DNA from: Lysobacterales bacterium
GTDB taxonomy: Bacteria; Pseudomonadota; Gammaproteobacteria; Xanthomonadales; Xanthomonadaceae
NCBI GenBank assembly: GCA_017302135.1
Contig: JAFLDZ010000003.1
Coordinates: 186,001 to 250,000 of the forward strand
Direction of reading: 5' to 3'
DNA length: 64,000 nt
The notes below the pieces were generated by a model. That model did not search any database and was not told the origin of the DNA. It was given only the letters and a program-made list of their open reading frames with translations. Within the stretch, counting starts at the first letter, position 1, and every line of letters starts with the position of its first letter. Of the stretch, positions 28,896 through 39,258 are shown in pieces. A program made the translations under genes and the position numbers.

Positions 28896-31763
28896 TCAGA
28901 AGCGGTAGTCGGCGCTGACGTACCAGAACGCACCCGGCAGGTCGTAGGTGCCGGCGTCGTAACCGTTCAACGAACAGGTGACGCACACCGGCGGCTCTTT
29001 GCCGAACACGTTGTTGGCGCCTGCCGACAGCTTCAGGCCTTCCAGCGCGAACGCATTCTTCCAGCCGAACTGGACGTCGTGGTACACGACCGAGCCGAGC
29101 TTGTTGAACCCGTTGCCCGTCAGACAACCCGGGACATCGGAAATGGTCGCATTGGCGCAATCCTCTTCGACCGCATCGATATAGCGCAGGCCGTAGTTGA
29201 AATCGAGATTGCCCTTGCTCCAACCCAACTGCACGTTGCTCTGCCACTCGGGAATCGAACTGTCGTTGTTTTCCACACCGACACCGCGCGACGAGGTGAT
29301 GCCGTCGCCGTCCACCGCCTTGTAGTCGTTGACGAAGGTGGTTTGCAGCGAAGCGTTCAAGCTGCCGAAGCCCCATTCCGGGCTGAGCCAGTTGACCTTC
29401 AGGTCCGCACCGTCGGTCTCGATCACACCGAAATTCTGCAGGAAGTTGTTCGGCGGATTGAGGTTGCCGTTGCTCTGGCGGGTGAAGGGCGAGCACAGGG
29501 TCGCGTCGGTGCCGCCAGCGGCGATGCAGGCGTTGAGCAGGGCCTGGATGTCGCGGGACTGCACCGCACCTTCGATCTCGTGGTTGTAGTAGCTCAGCTC
29601 GAAATCGAGCTTGCGCGACCATGCGGTGTCTTCGGCCCAACCGGGGCTGTAGACCGCGCCGAGGGTGAAGCTGTCGGACTCTTCGGGCTCGAGATTCGGA
29701 TTGCCGCCGGTGAAGGTGGTGATCTGGGTGTTGGCCTGCTCGAAGTTGTTCGGCACGTTCTGCGCGACGCACGCCGCTTCCAGGCCCGGCGATACGCCAT
29801 CGGTGCGGTCCACCACCGGCGAACCGGTCGGGCCGCAGGGATCGTTGAGGGTGGCACCGAACTGGGTCAGGCCGAACAGCTCGCCGAGGTTCGGCGCGCG
29901 GAAGCCCTGCGAATAGGTGCCGCGAAGCACCAGATCCTCGAACGGCTGGAAGCGGAAGCCGACCTTGCCGGTGGTCGAACTGCCGAAGGTCGAATAATCC
30001 GACCAACGCACGGCGGCGGTCAGGTCGAGGGTCGCGAGCACCGGGAAATTGACCTCGCCGTAAACTTCGGTCACGTCGTAGGTCGCAGAGACCGGAGACG
30101 CGAACGAGTCCTGCGATTCGCCGGTCTGGCGCAGCGGATCGGGATTGAAATCACCCTTGTAGCGACGATGTTCGACACCGGTGGCGAAACCTGCGGTGCG
30201 ATCGCCGATATTGAACAGGTCACCGGTGATATTGCCCGAGAAGATGTCCAGCACCTGGGTGCTCGCATCGCGTTGGTCGGTGCGGATGTAATCGATCATC
30301 GCCTGTGTGAACGGGCGACCCTGACCACCGAAGATATCCAGCGGCACACAGCCCGGGGTGGCGGCGCAGATGGCCGGATCGCCGAGGGCGATCTTGATCT
30401 TGCCGATGTTGTAGCCGTTGGTGAAGCGCTGCGACGCCGAGTTGCGGCTGTGCACGTAGTTCAGGTCCCAGCCGTAGGTGCGATCGCCGGCTTCGATCAG
30501 GCCATCGAGACCTGCATTGAAATACCAGGTATCGACATTTTGGCTGAACAGGCGCGGCCCGACTTCCAGCGGACGACGGCCGACGAACACGAAATTGTTG
30601 TTCGCGTCGAGGGTGAAACCGAACGGGTTGTACGGGTGGTTGCCGGGGATCGAGATGGTGTCGGCGATACCGCCGGTGCCCGCGCCCGGGCCGACGAAGA
30701 TCGGCTCGGGTGCCGCCTGGTTGGTGGATTGGCGATTGTTGAACAGGCCCTTCAAGTGCAGGCGGGTGTTCTCGCTCAGATCGATATTGATGCTGGCGAA
30801 CAGCGATTTGCGCTCGCTCGGGGTCAACAGCAGATTGAACGGCGCGAAATTGAAGCGGTCGGAGCCATCGAACTGGTTGTACGTGCCGCCGTTCGGGTTA
30901 CCCGGCACGAACACCGGCGTGGTGGTGCCCGGATTCAACGTGATGTTGTACGAGGTGGTGTTGGTGGGGTCGTTGAACACATAACGTCCCTGCGGCGTGC
31001 CCGAACTGCAGGCGCCCAGACCTGCGCCCGGCTCGCATTCGGACGACTGGTCCCACGACGCGGAACTGATGTTGTCCTGCTTGTAGTAGGTGGCGCCGAA
31101 TACGCCGGTCCAACCATCCCCACCGGTACCGAAGGTGAAGGACGCGTCCTTGGTCTCGCCGCCGCGGCTGTATTCGCCGTAGTAGGTGTGGACTTCGGCG
31201 CCGTCGAAACTCTTGCGGGTGATGATGTTGACCACGCCGGCGATGGCGTCGGAGCCGTAGATCGCCGAGGCGCCGTCTTCCAGCACTTCGATGCGCTCGA
31301 CGATGGCCAGCGGGATGGTGTTGAGGTCGGCACTGCCGCTGACGCCGGAGGCCGAGGACTCATTGACCCAGCGGATGCCGTCGACCAGCACCAGCACGCG
31401 CTGCGAGCCGAGGTTGCGCAGATCGACCTGGGCCGAGCCGGCGCCGATGCCGCCGCCGTCCGGCGGGTAGCCGAAGTTGCCCGACGAGTTGAACTTGGCG
31501 TTGAGTGCCTTGCCGCTGGCGCTGAGCTGCTGGAGCAGCTCGCCGACGCTGGCGAGGCCGGTTTCTTCGATTTTGGCGCGGTCCATCACGTAGACCGGCT
31601 GTGCGGTGACCGCATTGGTCTGTTTGATGCGGGTGCCGGTGATGCTGATCGTATCGAGCGTGTTCTCTTCCTGGCTGTCCTGCGCGGCGGCAACGCCGGG
31701 CAATGCGAGCAGCAAAGTCAGATGGACAGCGGCCGTCAGGCGATTACGGCGCAGCTTGTTCAT
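28896..31763 (-). CDS. TonB-dependent outer membrane receptor
   Basis: The 955-residue product has a signal peptide ([13 protein letters not shown]) and a plug domain ([32 protein letters not shown], then [18 protein letters not shown] and [30 protein letters not shown], here preceded by IV). A long 22-strand barrel ends in the aromatic C-terminus ADYRF. It belongs to the large receptor type of Xanthomonadales. The substrate cannot be told, as no transport or hydrolase genes lie alongside. GGAGAG upstream supports the start at 31761-31763. Confidence 0.95.
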   Translation of the reverse strand: MNKLRRNRLTAAVHLTLLLALPGVAAAQDSQEENTLDTISITGTRIKQTNAVTAQPVYVMDRAKIEETGLASVGELLQQLSASGKALNAKFNSSGNFGYPPDGGGIGAGSAQVDLRNLGSQRVLVLVDGIRWVNESSASGVSGSADLNTIPLAIVERIEVLEDGASAIYGSDAIAGVVNIITRKSFDGAEVHTYYGEYSRGGETKDASFTFGTGGDGWTGVFGATYYKQDNISSASWDQSSECEPGAGLGACSSGTPQGRYVFNDPTNTTSYNITLNPGTTTPVFVPGNPNGGTYNQFDGSDRFNFAPFNLLLTPSERKSLFASINIDLSENTRLHLKGLFNNRQSTNQAAPEPIFVGPGAGTGGIADTISIPGNHPYNPFGFTLDANNNFVFVGRRPLEVGPRLFSQNVDTWYFNAGLDGLIEAGDRTYGWDLNYVHSRNSASQRFTNGYNIGKIKIALGDPAICAATPGCVPLDIFGGQGRPFTQAMIDYIRTDQRDASTQVLDIFSGNITGDLFNIGDRTAGFATGVEHRRYKGDFNPDPLRQTGESQDSFASPVSATYDVTEVYGEVNFPVLATLDLTAAVRWSDYSTFGSSTTGKVGFRFQPFEDLVLRGTYSQGFRAPNLGELFGLTQFGATLNDPCGPTGSPVVDRTDGVSPGLEAACVAQNVPNNFEQANTQITTFTGGNPNLEPEESDSFTLGAVYSPGWAEDTAWSRKLDFELSYYNHEIEGAVQSRDIQALLNACIAAGGTDATLCSPFTRQSNGNLNPPNNFLQNFGVIETDGADLKVNWLSPEWGFGSLNASLQTTFVNDYKAVDGDGITSSRGVGVENNDSSIPEWQSNVQLGWSKGNLDFNYGLRYIDAVEEDCANATISDVPGCLTGNGFNKLGSVVYHDVQFGWKNAFALEGLKLSAGANNVFGKEPPVCVTCSLNGYDAGTYDLPGAFWYVSADYRF

Positions 31764-31944
31764 TGGGTTCTCTCCATATTTATTGTAGGTAATAGCGCTT
31801 GCCACCGCCGTTGGCCCCCTTCCGTGGGCGGTACCGGCACTTTGTAAACAAATTGTGAAGCCGGGGCAAGGTGTCGGTGGTGATCGGGGCTTCCGGCACA
31901 CCTCGCAACTGACCTGTTCACCCGGCTTCGCTATAGTCCCCGGC

Positions 31945-33963
31945 ATGCGAATTCCCCACCCGACGACCCTCGCGGGCCTGCTGGCTATCCTCCTGCCGGC
32001 CGCCTGCACCGCCCAGACCTACGACCCCACACTGGCCCAAGCCCGGACCGCGCTGGATGCCGCCGAGCGCGGCGAGACCGAAACCGCGCCGCTCCCGGCC
32101 GGCCACCCGCTCGCCGGCTGGGTCGACTACGCCGGCCTGCGCAAGGCCATCGACACCCTGCCCGCCGCCGATGGCCAAGCGTTCCTGAGCCGCTATCGCG
32201 GCCAAGCCGTGGCCGAAACCTTCCGCGAACAGTGGCTGGCCGTGCTCGCCAAGCGCGAAGATTGGCCCAGTTACCGCAGCGCCTGGTCGGCCTCGATCAA
32301 AAGCAGCGTCCTGCGCTGCGCCGAACTCAACGCCCGTCAGGCGCTGGGCGCGACCGGCGCCGATTGGACCGCCGACGCCCGGGCGCTCTGGCGCAGCACC
32401 GGCAAGTCGCTGCCGAAAGAGTGTGATGCGCCGATGGCGGTGCTCGCCGCCAATGGCGGGCTCGATCCCGCCCTGCGTTGGGAGCGGATCGAAAAAGCCG
32501 CCGCCGAATTGCAGCCCGGGGTCATGCGCGCCGCCGCACGCGGCCTGCCCGCCGAAGAGTTCGCGCTGGCGAACGACTACGCCGCTTTCCTCGAATCCGT
32601 CCACGATCGCGCGCTGAGCTGGCCGAAGACGCCGCGCAGCCGCCTGATCGCCTCCTACGGTCTGGCGCGACTCGCCAAATCGCTGCCGCAGTCCGTGGAC
32701 ACCACGCTGCCGAAATTCGCGAACGCGCTCGGCTTGAGCGAAGAAGAGCGCGGCCGGGCGCTGTATCAGGCCGCACTGCAGACCGTCGCCTCCTACCTGC
32801 CGGATTCGGCGCGCCGCTTGAACGCGGTACCCGATGTTGCCTACGACGCGCGCCTGCACGAGTGGCGGGTACGCGAAGCGATGGCGCGCTCGGATTGGAA
32901 CGCCGCGCTCGCCGCGGTCCGCAAGATGGCTCCGGAACAGCGTCGCGACTCCCGCTGGCGCTATTTCGAAGCGCGCCTGCTCGAAATCGGCGGCGACAAG
33001 GCCAACGCCGCGATTCTGTATCGCGACGCGGCCAACAAGCCGGAGTTCCACGGTTTTCTCGCCGCCGACCGCATCGGTGCGCCGTACGCGCTGTGTCCAT
33101 GGACGCCGAAAACCGATGCCGCAGCGAAAACCGCTGTCGCACGCGACCCGGCGATGCTCCGCGCGATGCAGTTGTATCGACTCGAACGCGCGACCTGGGC
33201 CGAACGCGAATGGAACGAGGCGCTCGCGCGCTTCACGCCCGAGCAGCGCCGGATCGCTGTCGATATCGCCCAGGACAACGGTTGGTTCGATCGCGGCGTC
33301 TTCGGTCTGATCAACGTCGGCGGCAAATCGTATCCGGAAGAATCGCGGCTGTACGAATTGCGCTTCCCGCTGCATCACGACAGCGCGATCCGCCGCGAAG
33401 CCGCGAAGCACAACATCGATCCGACCTGGGTCGCGGCCGAGATCCGCGCCGAAAGCGTGTTCAATCCCAAAGCGCGTTCGCACGCCGATGCGCGCGGCCT
33501 GATGCAGGTGCTGCCCGGCACCGGCGCCGGCATCGCGAAACGTCTGGGCCTGCCGTGGCGCGGCGGCGAAAGCCTGTACGAACCCGAATTCAACATCAGC
33601 CTGGGCACCGCCTATCTGCGCGAACTCGAAGACAAGTACGGCATGGCCTACATCGCGATCGCCGCCTACAACGCCGGCCCCGCGCCGGTAGCCCGCTGGC
33701 GATCACAGCGCCCGGACATGGACGCGGATTTCTGGATCGAAACCATCAGTTACAAGGAAACCCGCGATTACGTCGCGCGCATCCTCGCCTTCAGCGTGAT
33801 CTACGACTGGCGGCTCAACGGCAACGCGATGCCGATCACCGACCGCCTCGCCGGGCGCATCGTCGATACGCGCAAGAAGTTCGTCTGTCCGCTGCCACCG
33901 GAGCTGCCGGCGCCACCGACAGCTGCGCCGGTGCCCACGCCCGCACGCAAGGCACAGCGATGA
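31945..33963 (+). CDS. slt: Soluble lytic murein transglycosylase
   Basis: The 672-residue periplasmic enzyme cleaves peptidoglycan with formation of 1,6-anhydro-muropeptides. An N-terminal signal (LAGLLAILLPAACTAQ, possibly a lipobox) is followed by a long superhelical TPR-like region with the family WxxxRxxEA and FHGFLAADRIG segments. The C-terminal SLT domain has E503 as the likely catalytic Glu in AAEIRAESVFNPKARSHADARGLMQVLPGT. It continues with FNISLGTAYLRELEDKYG and AIAAYNAGPAPVARW. The ATG at 31945 directly precedes the signal peptide. It overlaps the next gene by 4 bp. Confidence 0.95.
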   Translation: MRIPHPTTLAGLLAILLPAACTAQTYDPTLAQARTALDAAERGETETAPLPAGHPLAGWVDYAGLRKAIDTLPAADGQAFLSRYRGQAVAETFREQWLAVLAKREDWPSYRSAWSASIKSSVLRCAELNARQALGATGADWTADARALWRSTGKSLPKECDAPMAVLAANGGLDPALRWERIEKAAAELQPGVMRAAARGLPAEEFALANDYAAFLESVHDRALSWPKTPRSRLIASYGLARLAKSLPQSVDTTLPKFANALGLSEEERGRALYQAALQTVASYLPDSARRLNAVPDVAYDARLHEWRVREAMARSDWNAALAAVRKMAPEQRRDSRWRYFEARLLEIGGDKANAAILYRDAANKPEFHGFLAADRIGAPYALCPWTPKTDAAAKTAVARDPAMLRAMQLYRLERATWAEREWNEALARFTPEQRRIAVDIAQDNGWFDRGVFGLINVGGKSYPEESRLYELRFPLHHDSAIRREAAKHNIDPTWVAAEIRAESVFNPKARSHADARGLMQVLPGTGAGIAKRLGLPWRGGESLYEPEFNISLGTAYLRELEDKYGMAYIAIAAYNAGPAPVARWRSQRPDMDADFWIETISYKETRDYVARILAFSVIYDWRLNGNAMPITDRLAGRIVDTRKKFVCPLPPELPAPPTAAPVPTPARKAQR

Positions 33964-34853
33964 ACCGCACGATCGCCATCCTCGGCGGCAGCGGTTTCGT
34001 CGGTCGCGCGCTGGTTGCGCGCCTGCTCGCGCGGGGCGATCTGGTCCGGGTGCTCTCGCGCGACGCAGAGGCTGCTGCACGCACCCCCGCAGGCGCAGAG
34101 CCGCTCGTCGGCGATGTCTTCGACGAAGCATTCCTGCGCAAATCTTTCGATCGCGCCGATGCGGTGATCAATCTCGTCGGCATCCTCAACGAGCGCGGCG
34201 ACGACGGCCGTGGATTCCACAGGGTCTATGTCGAACTCGCCGACACCATGATCGCAGCGATGCAGGCGACTGGCGTACGCAGGCTGCTGCAGATGAGCGC
34301 CCTGCACGCGGGCGATGGCGACAGCCATTACCTCAAGGCGCGCGGCGAAGCGGAAGCCCGGGTCCGCACATCCGTACTCGACTGGACATTGTTCCGCCCC
34401 TCGGTGATCGCCGGCCCCGGCGACGGACTGTTCTGCCGCTTCGCGCAGTTGTTGCGCTTCTCGCCGGCCTTGCCGATCGGCCGCGCCGATGCCCGCTTCC
34501 AGCCGGTATGGATCGGTGATGTCGTCGACGCCTTCCTCCGCGCGCTCGATGACGAGACCACGGTCGCTGGAAGCTACGATCTGGTCGGGCCCGAGGTGAT
34601 GACGCTGGCGGAGATCGTACGCCTCACCGCAAGCACAAAAGGCTGGACCCGTTTCGTCGTGTCGCTGCCGGATGTCTTCGGTCGCATGCAGGCGGAAGTC
34701 GGCGAACATCTGCCGGGCAAACCGATCAGTCGCGACAACTGGCGTTCGCTGCAGCGCGATTCGACCAGCGACGACAACGGGCTGCCGAAACTCGGCATCG
34801 CCCCGACCGATGTGCGCGGCAAACTGCCCGGAATCCTCGGCGCCGCCGCATAA
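33960..34853 (+). CDS. Complex I NDUFA9-like NAD(P)-binding SDR protein
   Basis: The 297-residue atypical short-chain dehydrogenase has an N-terminal Rossmann motif (TIAILGGSGFVGRALVARLLARGD) and DADAVINLVGIL-type NAD site sequence. The segments RLLQMSALHAGDGDSHYLKARGEAEARV and FRPSVIAGPGDGLFCRFAQLL are characteristic of the NDUFA9/complex I-associated family. The usual YxxxK pair is read here as Y-L-K-A-R. The family role in bacteria is unsettled. The ATG overlaps the slt stop (ATGA), so it is coupled to slt. Confidence 0.85.
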   Translation: MNRTIAILGGSGFVGRALVARLLARGDLVRVLSRDAEAAARTPAGAEPLVGDVFDEAFLRKSFDRADAVINLVGILNERGDDGRGFHRVYVELADTMIAAMQATGVRRLLQMSALHAGDGDSHYLKARGEAEARVRTSVLDWTLFRPSVIAGPGDGLFCRFAQLLRFSPALPIGRADARFQPVWIGDVVDAFLRALDDETTVAGSYDLVGPEVMTLAEIVRLTASTKGWTRFVVSLPDVFGRMQAEVGEHLPGKPISRDNWRSLQRDSTSDDNGLPKLGIAPTDVRGKLPGILGAAA

Positions 34854-34894
34854 TCCATACTCCGCCGCCACCACATCCAAACGAGGACATCGCC

Positions 34895-35272
34895 ATGGGA
34901 CTGCTCGACGGCCTGCTGGGCCACGCCGGCGAAAAGCCGGTGGAAAAGATCGAAGAAGAATTCGCGCCGCTGCTCGCGCCGGGCGAAACCCTGCAGCGCG
35001 CGTTCGCGCTGATCCGCGACCTGATCGTGTTCACCGACCGTCGCGTGATCCTGGTCAACAAGCAGGGCGTGACCGCGAAGAAGACCGAGTACCGCAGCAT
35101 TCCCTACCGCGCGATCACGATGTTCTCGCTGGAGACCGCCGGCCATTTCGATCTCGAAGCCGAATTGCGCATCTGGCTGTCGGGTCAGGCGGCGCCGATC
35201 GAACTGCATCTCGGTCGCAACTCCGGCGCGCAGCAGATCATCGCGCTGTTGGCGCAGCACGCGCCGAAATAA
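34895..35272 (+). CDS. Bacterial PH-domain protein
   Basis: The 125-residue protein resembles the bacterial pleckstrin-homology (bPH, YdjX/DUF1696-like) family. It shows [58 protein letters not shown], then [13 protein letters not shown]. No signal or membrane segment is seen. GAGGA precedes the ATG at 34895. Function is unknown; the family is thought to act as small ring-forming adaptor proteins. It lies 41 bp after the SDR gene and 28 bp before cca. Confidence 0.88.
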   Translation: MGLLDGLLGHAGEKPVEKIEEEFAPLLAPGETLQRAFALIRDLIVFTDRRVILVNKQGVTAKKTEYRSIPYRAITMFSLETAGHFDLEAELRIWLSGQAAPIELHLGRNSGAQQIIALLAQHAPK

Positions 35273-35300
35273 TCACGACAGCACCGAAGCGACGATTGCA

Positions 35301-36530
35301 ATGAAGACCTATCTCGTCGGCGGCGCGGTGCGCGACAAATTGCTGGGCCTGCCCTGCGGCGATCAGGACTATGTCGTGGTCGGCGAAGCCCCGGAGTCGA
35401 TGCTCGCCGCAGGTTTCAAGACCGTCGGCAAGGATTTCCCGGTGTTCCTGCACCCGCAGACCGGCGAGGAATACGCGCTGGCGCGTACCGAACGCAAATC
35501 CGGTCGCGGCCATCGCGGTTTCGTGGTCCATGCCGAACCGACGGTGACGCTGGAAGACGACCTGATCCGCCGCGATTTCACCATCAATGCGATCGCCGAA
35601 GCGAGCGACGGCACGCTCGTCGACCCCTACGGCGGCAAGCGCGATCTCGACGCGCGCATCCTGCGTCATGTCGGCGAGGCCTTCGTCGAAGATCCGCTAC
35701 GGGTGCTGCGCGCGGCGCGGTTCATGGCCCGCTTCGCGTCGCACGGGTTCACGGTCGCGCCGGAAACGATGGCGCTGATGCGCGGGATGGTCTCGGCAGG
35801 CGAATTGGCCGATCTCGTGCCGGAGCGCGTCTGGCAGGAACTCTCACGCGCATTGGCGTACGCGCGTCCGTCCGCGTTCCTGCGCACGCTGCACGATTGC
35901 GGCGCGTTGGCGGTGGTGCTGCCGGAAGTGGAGGCGCTGTACGGTATTCCGCAGCGCGCCGAGTACCACCCGGAGATCGACACCGGCCTGCATACCGAAA
36001 TGGTCTGCGACATGGCGGCGAAGATCGCACCGGGCGACGATCTGGTCGGCTTCGCCGCGCTCACCCACGACCTCGGCAAAGCGTTGACGCCCAGCGATGA
36101 ATTGCCGAAACACATCCTGCACGAAGAACGCGGCCTCGATCCGGTGCGCGATTTGTGCGCGCGGCTGAAAGTGCCGATCGCGCATCGCGATCTGGCGCTG
36201 TCGGCCTGCCGCGAGCATCTCAACGTGCATCGCCTTTTCGAGATGCGCAGCAAGAGCATCCACGATCTGATCGCACGCAACGACGGCTTCCGCTTGCCGC
36301 AACGGATCGCGCTGCTCGCCAAAGTCTGCGAAGCCGATAAACGCGGTCGCGGCGGCATGTCGGAATCGGATTATCCGCAGGCTGCGGAACTGCTGAAGCT
36401 GCATGAGGCGGCGCAATCGGTGCGTGGCGCGGATGTCATGCGCGAAGGGCTGCATGGCCCTGCGCTGGGCGAAGCGCTACGGGTGGCGCGAATCGATGCG
36501 ATCCGGCGGGCAAGAGCAAAAAAACAATGA
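35301..36530 (+). CDS. cca: Multifunctional CCA tRNA nucleotidyltransferase
   Basis: The 409-residue enzyme builds and repairs the 3'-CCA end of tRNAs without a template. The N-terminal class II nucleotidyltransferase domain has [10 protein letters not shown] and the catalytic D21-Q-D23 pair (DQDYVVVG). It is followed by [10 protein letters not shown] and [15 protein letters not shown]. The C-terminal half has an HD phosphohydrolase domain ([14 protein letters not shown], with HREHL-like CREHLNVH), which marks the bacterial cca type that also has phosphatase/phosphodiesterase activity. Confidence 0.96.
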   Translation: MKTYLVGGAVRDKLLGLPCGDQDYVVVGEAPESMLAAGFKTVGKDFPVFLHPQTGEEYALARTERKSGRGHRGFVVHAEPTVTLEDDLIRRDFTINAIAEASDGTLVDPYGGKRDLDARILRHVGEAFVEDPLRVLRAARFMARFASHGFTVAPETMALMRGMVSAGELADLVPERVWQELSRALAYARPSAFLRTLHDCGALAVVLPEVEALYGIPQRAEYHPEIDTGLHTEMVCDMAAKIAPGDDLVGFAALTHDLGKALTPSDELPKHILHEERGLDPVRDLCARLKVPIAHRDLALSACREHLNVHRLFEMRSKSIHDLIARNDGFRLPQRIALLAKVCEADKRGRGGMSESDYPQAAELLKLHEAAQSVRGADVMREGLHGPALGEALRVARIDAIRRARAKKQ

Positions 36531-36531
36531 A

Positions 36532-36957
36532 TCACGTTGACCGGCTATCGAACCTCAACAGCAGATCCCGCCACGGCGTCAGCTGCGTAGCGAATCCCGC
36601 GATCACACCCAGCGTATTCGCCAGCGCGTCCATGCCGTCCATCATCCGGTCGGTGGTCAACGCGCCCTGCGCATACTCCAGACCGATGCCCATGAGCACC
36701 AGCGCGATACCGACGCTGAGCAGCGAGCGCCAGCGCGGATACAACTGCACCGCACCGGCGGACAACGCGGCGTAGGAAAAAAAGTGCTCCAGCTTGTCGT
36801 TCATCGTCGGCAGCGTTTGCAGCGAAGAACCCGGCAACAGCGAAAACACCACCACGGTCGCGATCGCGGCGCACCACAGCCCCGACCAGAGCAGCGGATG
36901 ACGAAAGGGTTTCAGGGACCGGCCGATACGACGGCGGGGAATCCGGCTTGGTGACAT
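36532..36957 (-). CDS. VanZ-like family membrane protein
   Basis: The product is 141 residues with probable membrane helices at the start (LLWSGLWCAAIATVVVFSLLP), in the middle (SLLSVGIALVLMGIGLEYAQGAL) and near the end (ALANTLGVIAGFATQL). NDKLEHFFSYAALSAG and the E-Y-Q/A-x-R/T region are typical of VanZ-like proteins. The start ATG at 36955-36957 lies 11 bp after the stop of the MidA-like methyltransferase gene, suggesting co-transcription. Function is unknown. It is convergent with cca, one base apart. Confidence 0.82.
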   Translation of the reverse strand: MSPSRIPRRRIGRSLKPFRHPLLWSGLWCAAIATVVVFSLLPGSSLQTLPTMNDKLEHFFSYAALSAGAVQLYPRWRSLLSVGIALVLMGIGLEYAQGALTTDRMMDGMDALANTLGVIAGFATQLTPWRDLLLRFDSRST

Positions 36958-36967
36958 CCGTACGCGC

Positions 36968-38158
36968 TCAGAGACGGTAACTGAGATCGCCGGCGACGAA
37001 GGCGTGCGCCAGACTCGACTTGCGCGCAAAACCGATCGCCTGGAAGCGCTCGCCCATTTCGCCCGGCAGCGTCAGCTTCTTGACCTGTTGACGCAGCGCA
37101 TAGCGCTCGGTTTCGTCGGCGGCATGGCTCTCGTGTTCCGCCAGCCGTTGCTCCAGACCGTTGCCGATCAGGAAACTGGCCTGCGAACAATAGCCAGCGA
37201 ATTCGAAGCCGGCGCTGGTGCCCGCTTCGGCGAGTGCGGTGAAATCGACGGAAACGGTGACATCCTGCAAACCGACCCGCGCAAAGACGTTGTCGACGAG
37301 TCGATGCCGATGGAACGCGCGCAGGGTGCCATCTTGGCGCCGTGGATCGTAATACTCGCGGCGCGGATAACCGTAGTCGATGAACAGGATCGCGCCCGCA
37401 TCGAGACCGCCGGCCACTGCCTGCAGCCAGTACGGCAGCTGCGGCAACACCTCGGAACGATAGCCGTTCTTGAATCTTCCCTCGCACTGGCGCTCGACAT
37501 GGCGCACCGCCGCGCTCAGCAGCGCATCGGCCGGACGGTCCATGCGCACGAACCCGCCCTGCGCGTCCAGTGCGACGTGCTCCTCATGGATTTCGCCTTC
37601 GATCACCGCGAACCGCGAAGTCGGCAGCGCGTCGATCACTTCGTTCGCGAACACCACACCGTTCCAGCGCGTATTGATCGGCGACTGCAGCCACTCGACC
37701 CGCGCGAAGACATCGGGCGCGAACCGGGCGCGCAGACGCTCCTGCTGACGCTCGCGCAGATCGGCGCTGGGCTCGAGAATCGCGTAACGCGCTGGCATCG
37801 ACTGCAGCGCTAGCAGACGCTCGATCGCAGCCTCGGCGAACGCGCCGCTGCCGCCGCCGATCTCCAGGAACACCGCATCGTCGCCGATCTGGCGCAGCAC
37901 CGGCACCAGCGCATCGGTGACGCACTCGGCGAACAGCGGCCCCAACTCGGGCGATGTCACGAAATCGCCGGCGGGGCCAAGCTTGGTGGCGCCGGCGCTG
38001 TAGTAGCCGAGCCCGGGCGCGTACAGCGCCAACTCCATGAACCGCCAGAAGGGAAGGACACCGCCGTTGCTCGCGATCTGATCATGAATCAATTCCGTGA
38101 GGCGCTCGCTGTGCGCCCGAACATCGGGATCGAGATCAAGCTCGTCATCGGTCAGCAT
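36968..38158 (-). CDS. Class I SAM-dependent methyltransferase, MidA/NDUFAF7 family
   Basis: The 396-residue protein resembles the NDUFAF7/MidA family, which in mitochondria methylates an Arg of a complex I subunit. The N-terminus has GGVLPFWRFMELALYAPGLGYYSAG, then GDFVTSPELGPLF. The SAM site follows in VFLEIGGGSGAFAEAAIERL, with FANEVIDALP, ILFIDYGYPRREYY and LRAFHRHRLVDNVF further along. The ATG at 38156-38158 has GGAG at good spacing; an upstream ATG (38185) lacks it. The bacterial substrate is not established. Confidence 0.9.
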   Translation of the reverse strand: MLTDDELDLDPDVRAHSERLTELIHDQIASNGGVLPFWRFMELALYAPGLGYYSAGATKLGPAGDFVTSPELGPLFAECVTDALVPVLRQIGDDAVFLEIGGGSGAFAEAAIERLLALQSMPARYAILEPSADLRERQQERLRARFAPDVFARVEWLQSPINTRWNGVVFANEVIDALPTSRFAVIEGEIHEEHVALDAQGGFVRMDRPADALLSAAVRHVERQCEGRFKNGYRSEVLPQLPYWLQAVAGGLDAGAILFIDYGYPRREYYDPRRQDGTLRAFHRHRLVDNVFARVGLQDVTVSVDFTALAEAGTSAGFEFAGYCSQASFLIGNGLEQRLAEHESHAADETERYALRQQVKKLTLPGEMGERFQAIGFARKSSLAHAFVAGDLSYRL

Positions 38159-38240
38159 GCGGCAACTCCATTGCAGTAGCCGCACAGGATAGCGAATCCA
38201 GAGCCATGCCGGGCCTCAGTCCCGCATAGCTGGCGGGCTT

Positions 38241-38381
38241 TCAGCCGCCGCCCTCTTCCTCACGCATCTTCTTGCGCACGAACCACCAGATGTAAAGGCC
38301 CATGACGATCATGAAGGCGATACCGCCGAGGGTCATCCAACCGACGGGCTTGGTGAACAGTTCAACGACGATGGGATGCAT
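38241..38381 (-). CDS. DUF3149-type small membrane protein
   Basis: The 46-residue protein has one membrane helix (WMTLGGIAFMIVMGLYIWWFV) and a basic then acidic tail (RKKMREEEGGG). The N-terminal VELFTKPVGWMTLGGI matches the DUF3149 pattern. GGAG lies upstream of the ATG at 38379-38381. Its function is unknown. It is divergent from the pteridine reductase gene. Confidence 0.72.
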   Translation of the reverse strand: MHPIVVELFTKPVGWMTLGGIAFMIVMGLYIWWFVRKKMREEEGGG

Positions 38382-38483
38382 GACGCGACTCCGCGATGGG
38401 CTGCAGCGAGCATGCGCCGGCGCATGAGTGCGCCCCTTGACTATGGTCAAATGGGCCGCAATCGCTTGCCCGGTATTCCCGAC

Positions 38484-39224
38484 ATGTCCCAGCCCCGCCC
38501 CGTCGCCCTCGTCACCGGTGCCGCACGCCGCCTCGGTGCCGCCATCGCGCGCCACCTGCACGCGGCGGGCTATGACGTGTCCCTGCACTATCGGCATTCG
38601 GCCGAAGACATGCGCGTATTGATCGCCGACCTGAACGCCATGCGCGCGAACAGCGCGATCGCATGGGCGGCCGATCTCGCCGAATACGATCGCCTGCCCG
38701 AGCTGGTCGCCAGCACGGTGGGCCACTTCGGCAGGCTCGATGCGCTGGTGAACAATGCGTCCGCCTTTTCACCGACGCCGCTGGGCACCATCACGCCTGC
38801 GGACTGGGACGCGCAGTTCCTGATCAACGCCCGTGCGCCGATCATCCTCGCCCAGGCCGCCGCACCGCACCTCAAGGTCGCGCGCGGCGCCATCGTCAAC
38901 CTGACCGACATCTACGCCGAGCGCCCGCTGCGCGACCACCTGGTCTACGGCATGAGCAAGGCTGCACTGCTTGCGGGTACGCGCGCGCTGGCGCTGGAGC
39001 TGGCGCCGGACGTACGGGTCAACGCGATCGCACCCGGCGCGATCCTGTGGCCGGAAGAAGGCAAAGCCGAAGCATCGAAGGCCGCGCTGCTCGCACGCAC
39101 GCCCCTGGGACGGATCGGTACGCCGGAAGAGATCGCCGAAGCCGTGCGCTGGCTGCTGCAAGGGGCCGGGTACACCACCGGACAGGTGATCCGGGTCGAC
39201 GGCGGGCGGATGCTCGACGGTTGA
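38484..39224 (+). CDS. Pteridine reductase-like short-chain dehydrogenase (FolM type)
   Basis: The 246-residue SDR has the NADP motif TGAARRLGAAIARHLHAAGYDVSLHYRHS, with the RR pair typical of pteridine reductases. It also has NNASAF, the catalytic Tyr-Lys in YGMSKAAL, and the C-terminal GQVIRVDGGRML. It probably reduces dihydropteridines or dihydrofolate, which fits the nearby folK and folB genes. The start at 38484 gives the normal N-terminus (MSQPRPVALVTGAA); a longer open frame upstream overlaps the DUF3149 gene. Confidence 0.9.
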   Translation: MSQPRPVALVTGAARRLGAAIARHLHAAGYDVSLHYRHSAEDMRVLIADLNAMRANSAIAWAADLAEYDRLPELVASTVGHFGRLDALVNNASAFSPTPLGTITPADWDAQFLINARAPIILAQAAAPHLKVARGAIVNLTDIYAERPLRDHLVYGMSKAALLAGTRALALELAPDVRVNAIAPGAILWPEEGKAEASKAALLARTPLGRIGTPEEIAEAVRWLLQGAGYTTGQVIRVDGGRMLDG

Positions 39225-39258
39225 ACCTTCCGGCGTTGCGCCGGACGGCCCGCACACC

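Noticed and set aside
29079..31847. Long plus-strand open frame opposite the TonB-dependent receptor
   Set aside because: It mirrors the receptor gene in the other strand; low-complexity Val/Ala/Arg/His composition, no family features.
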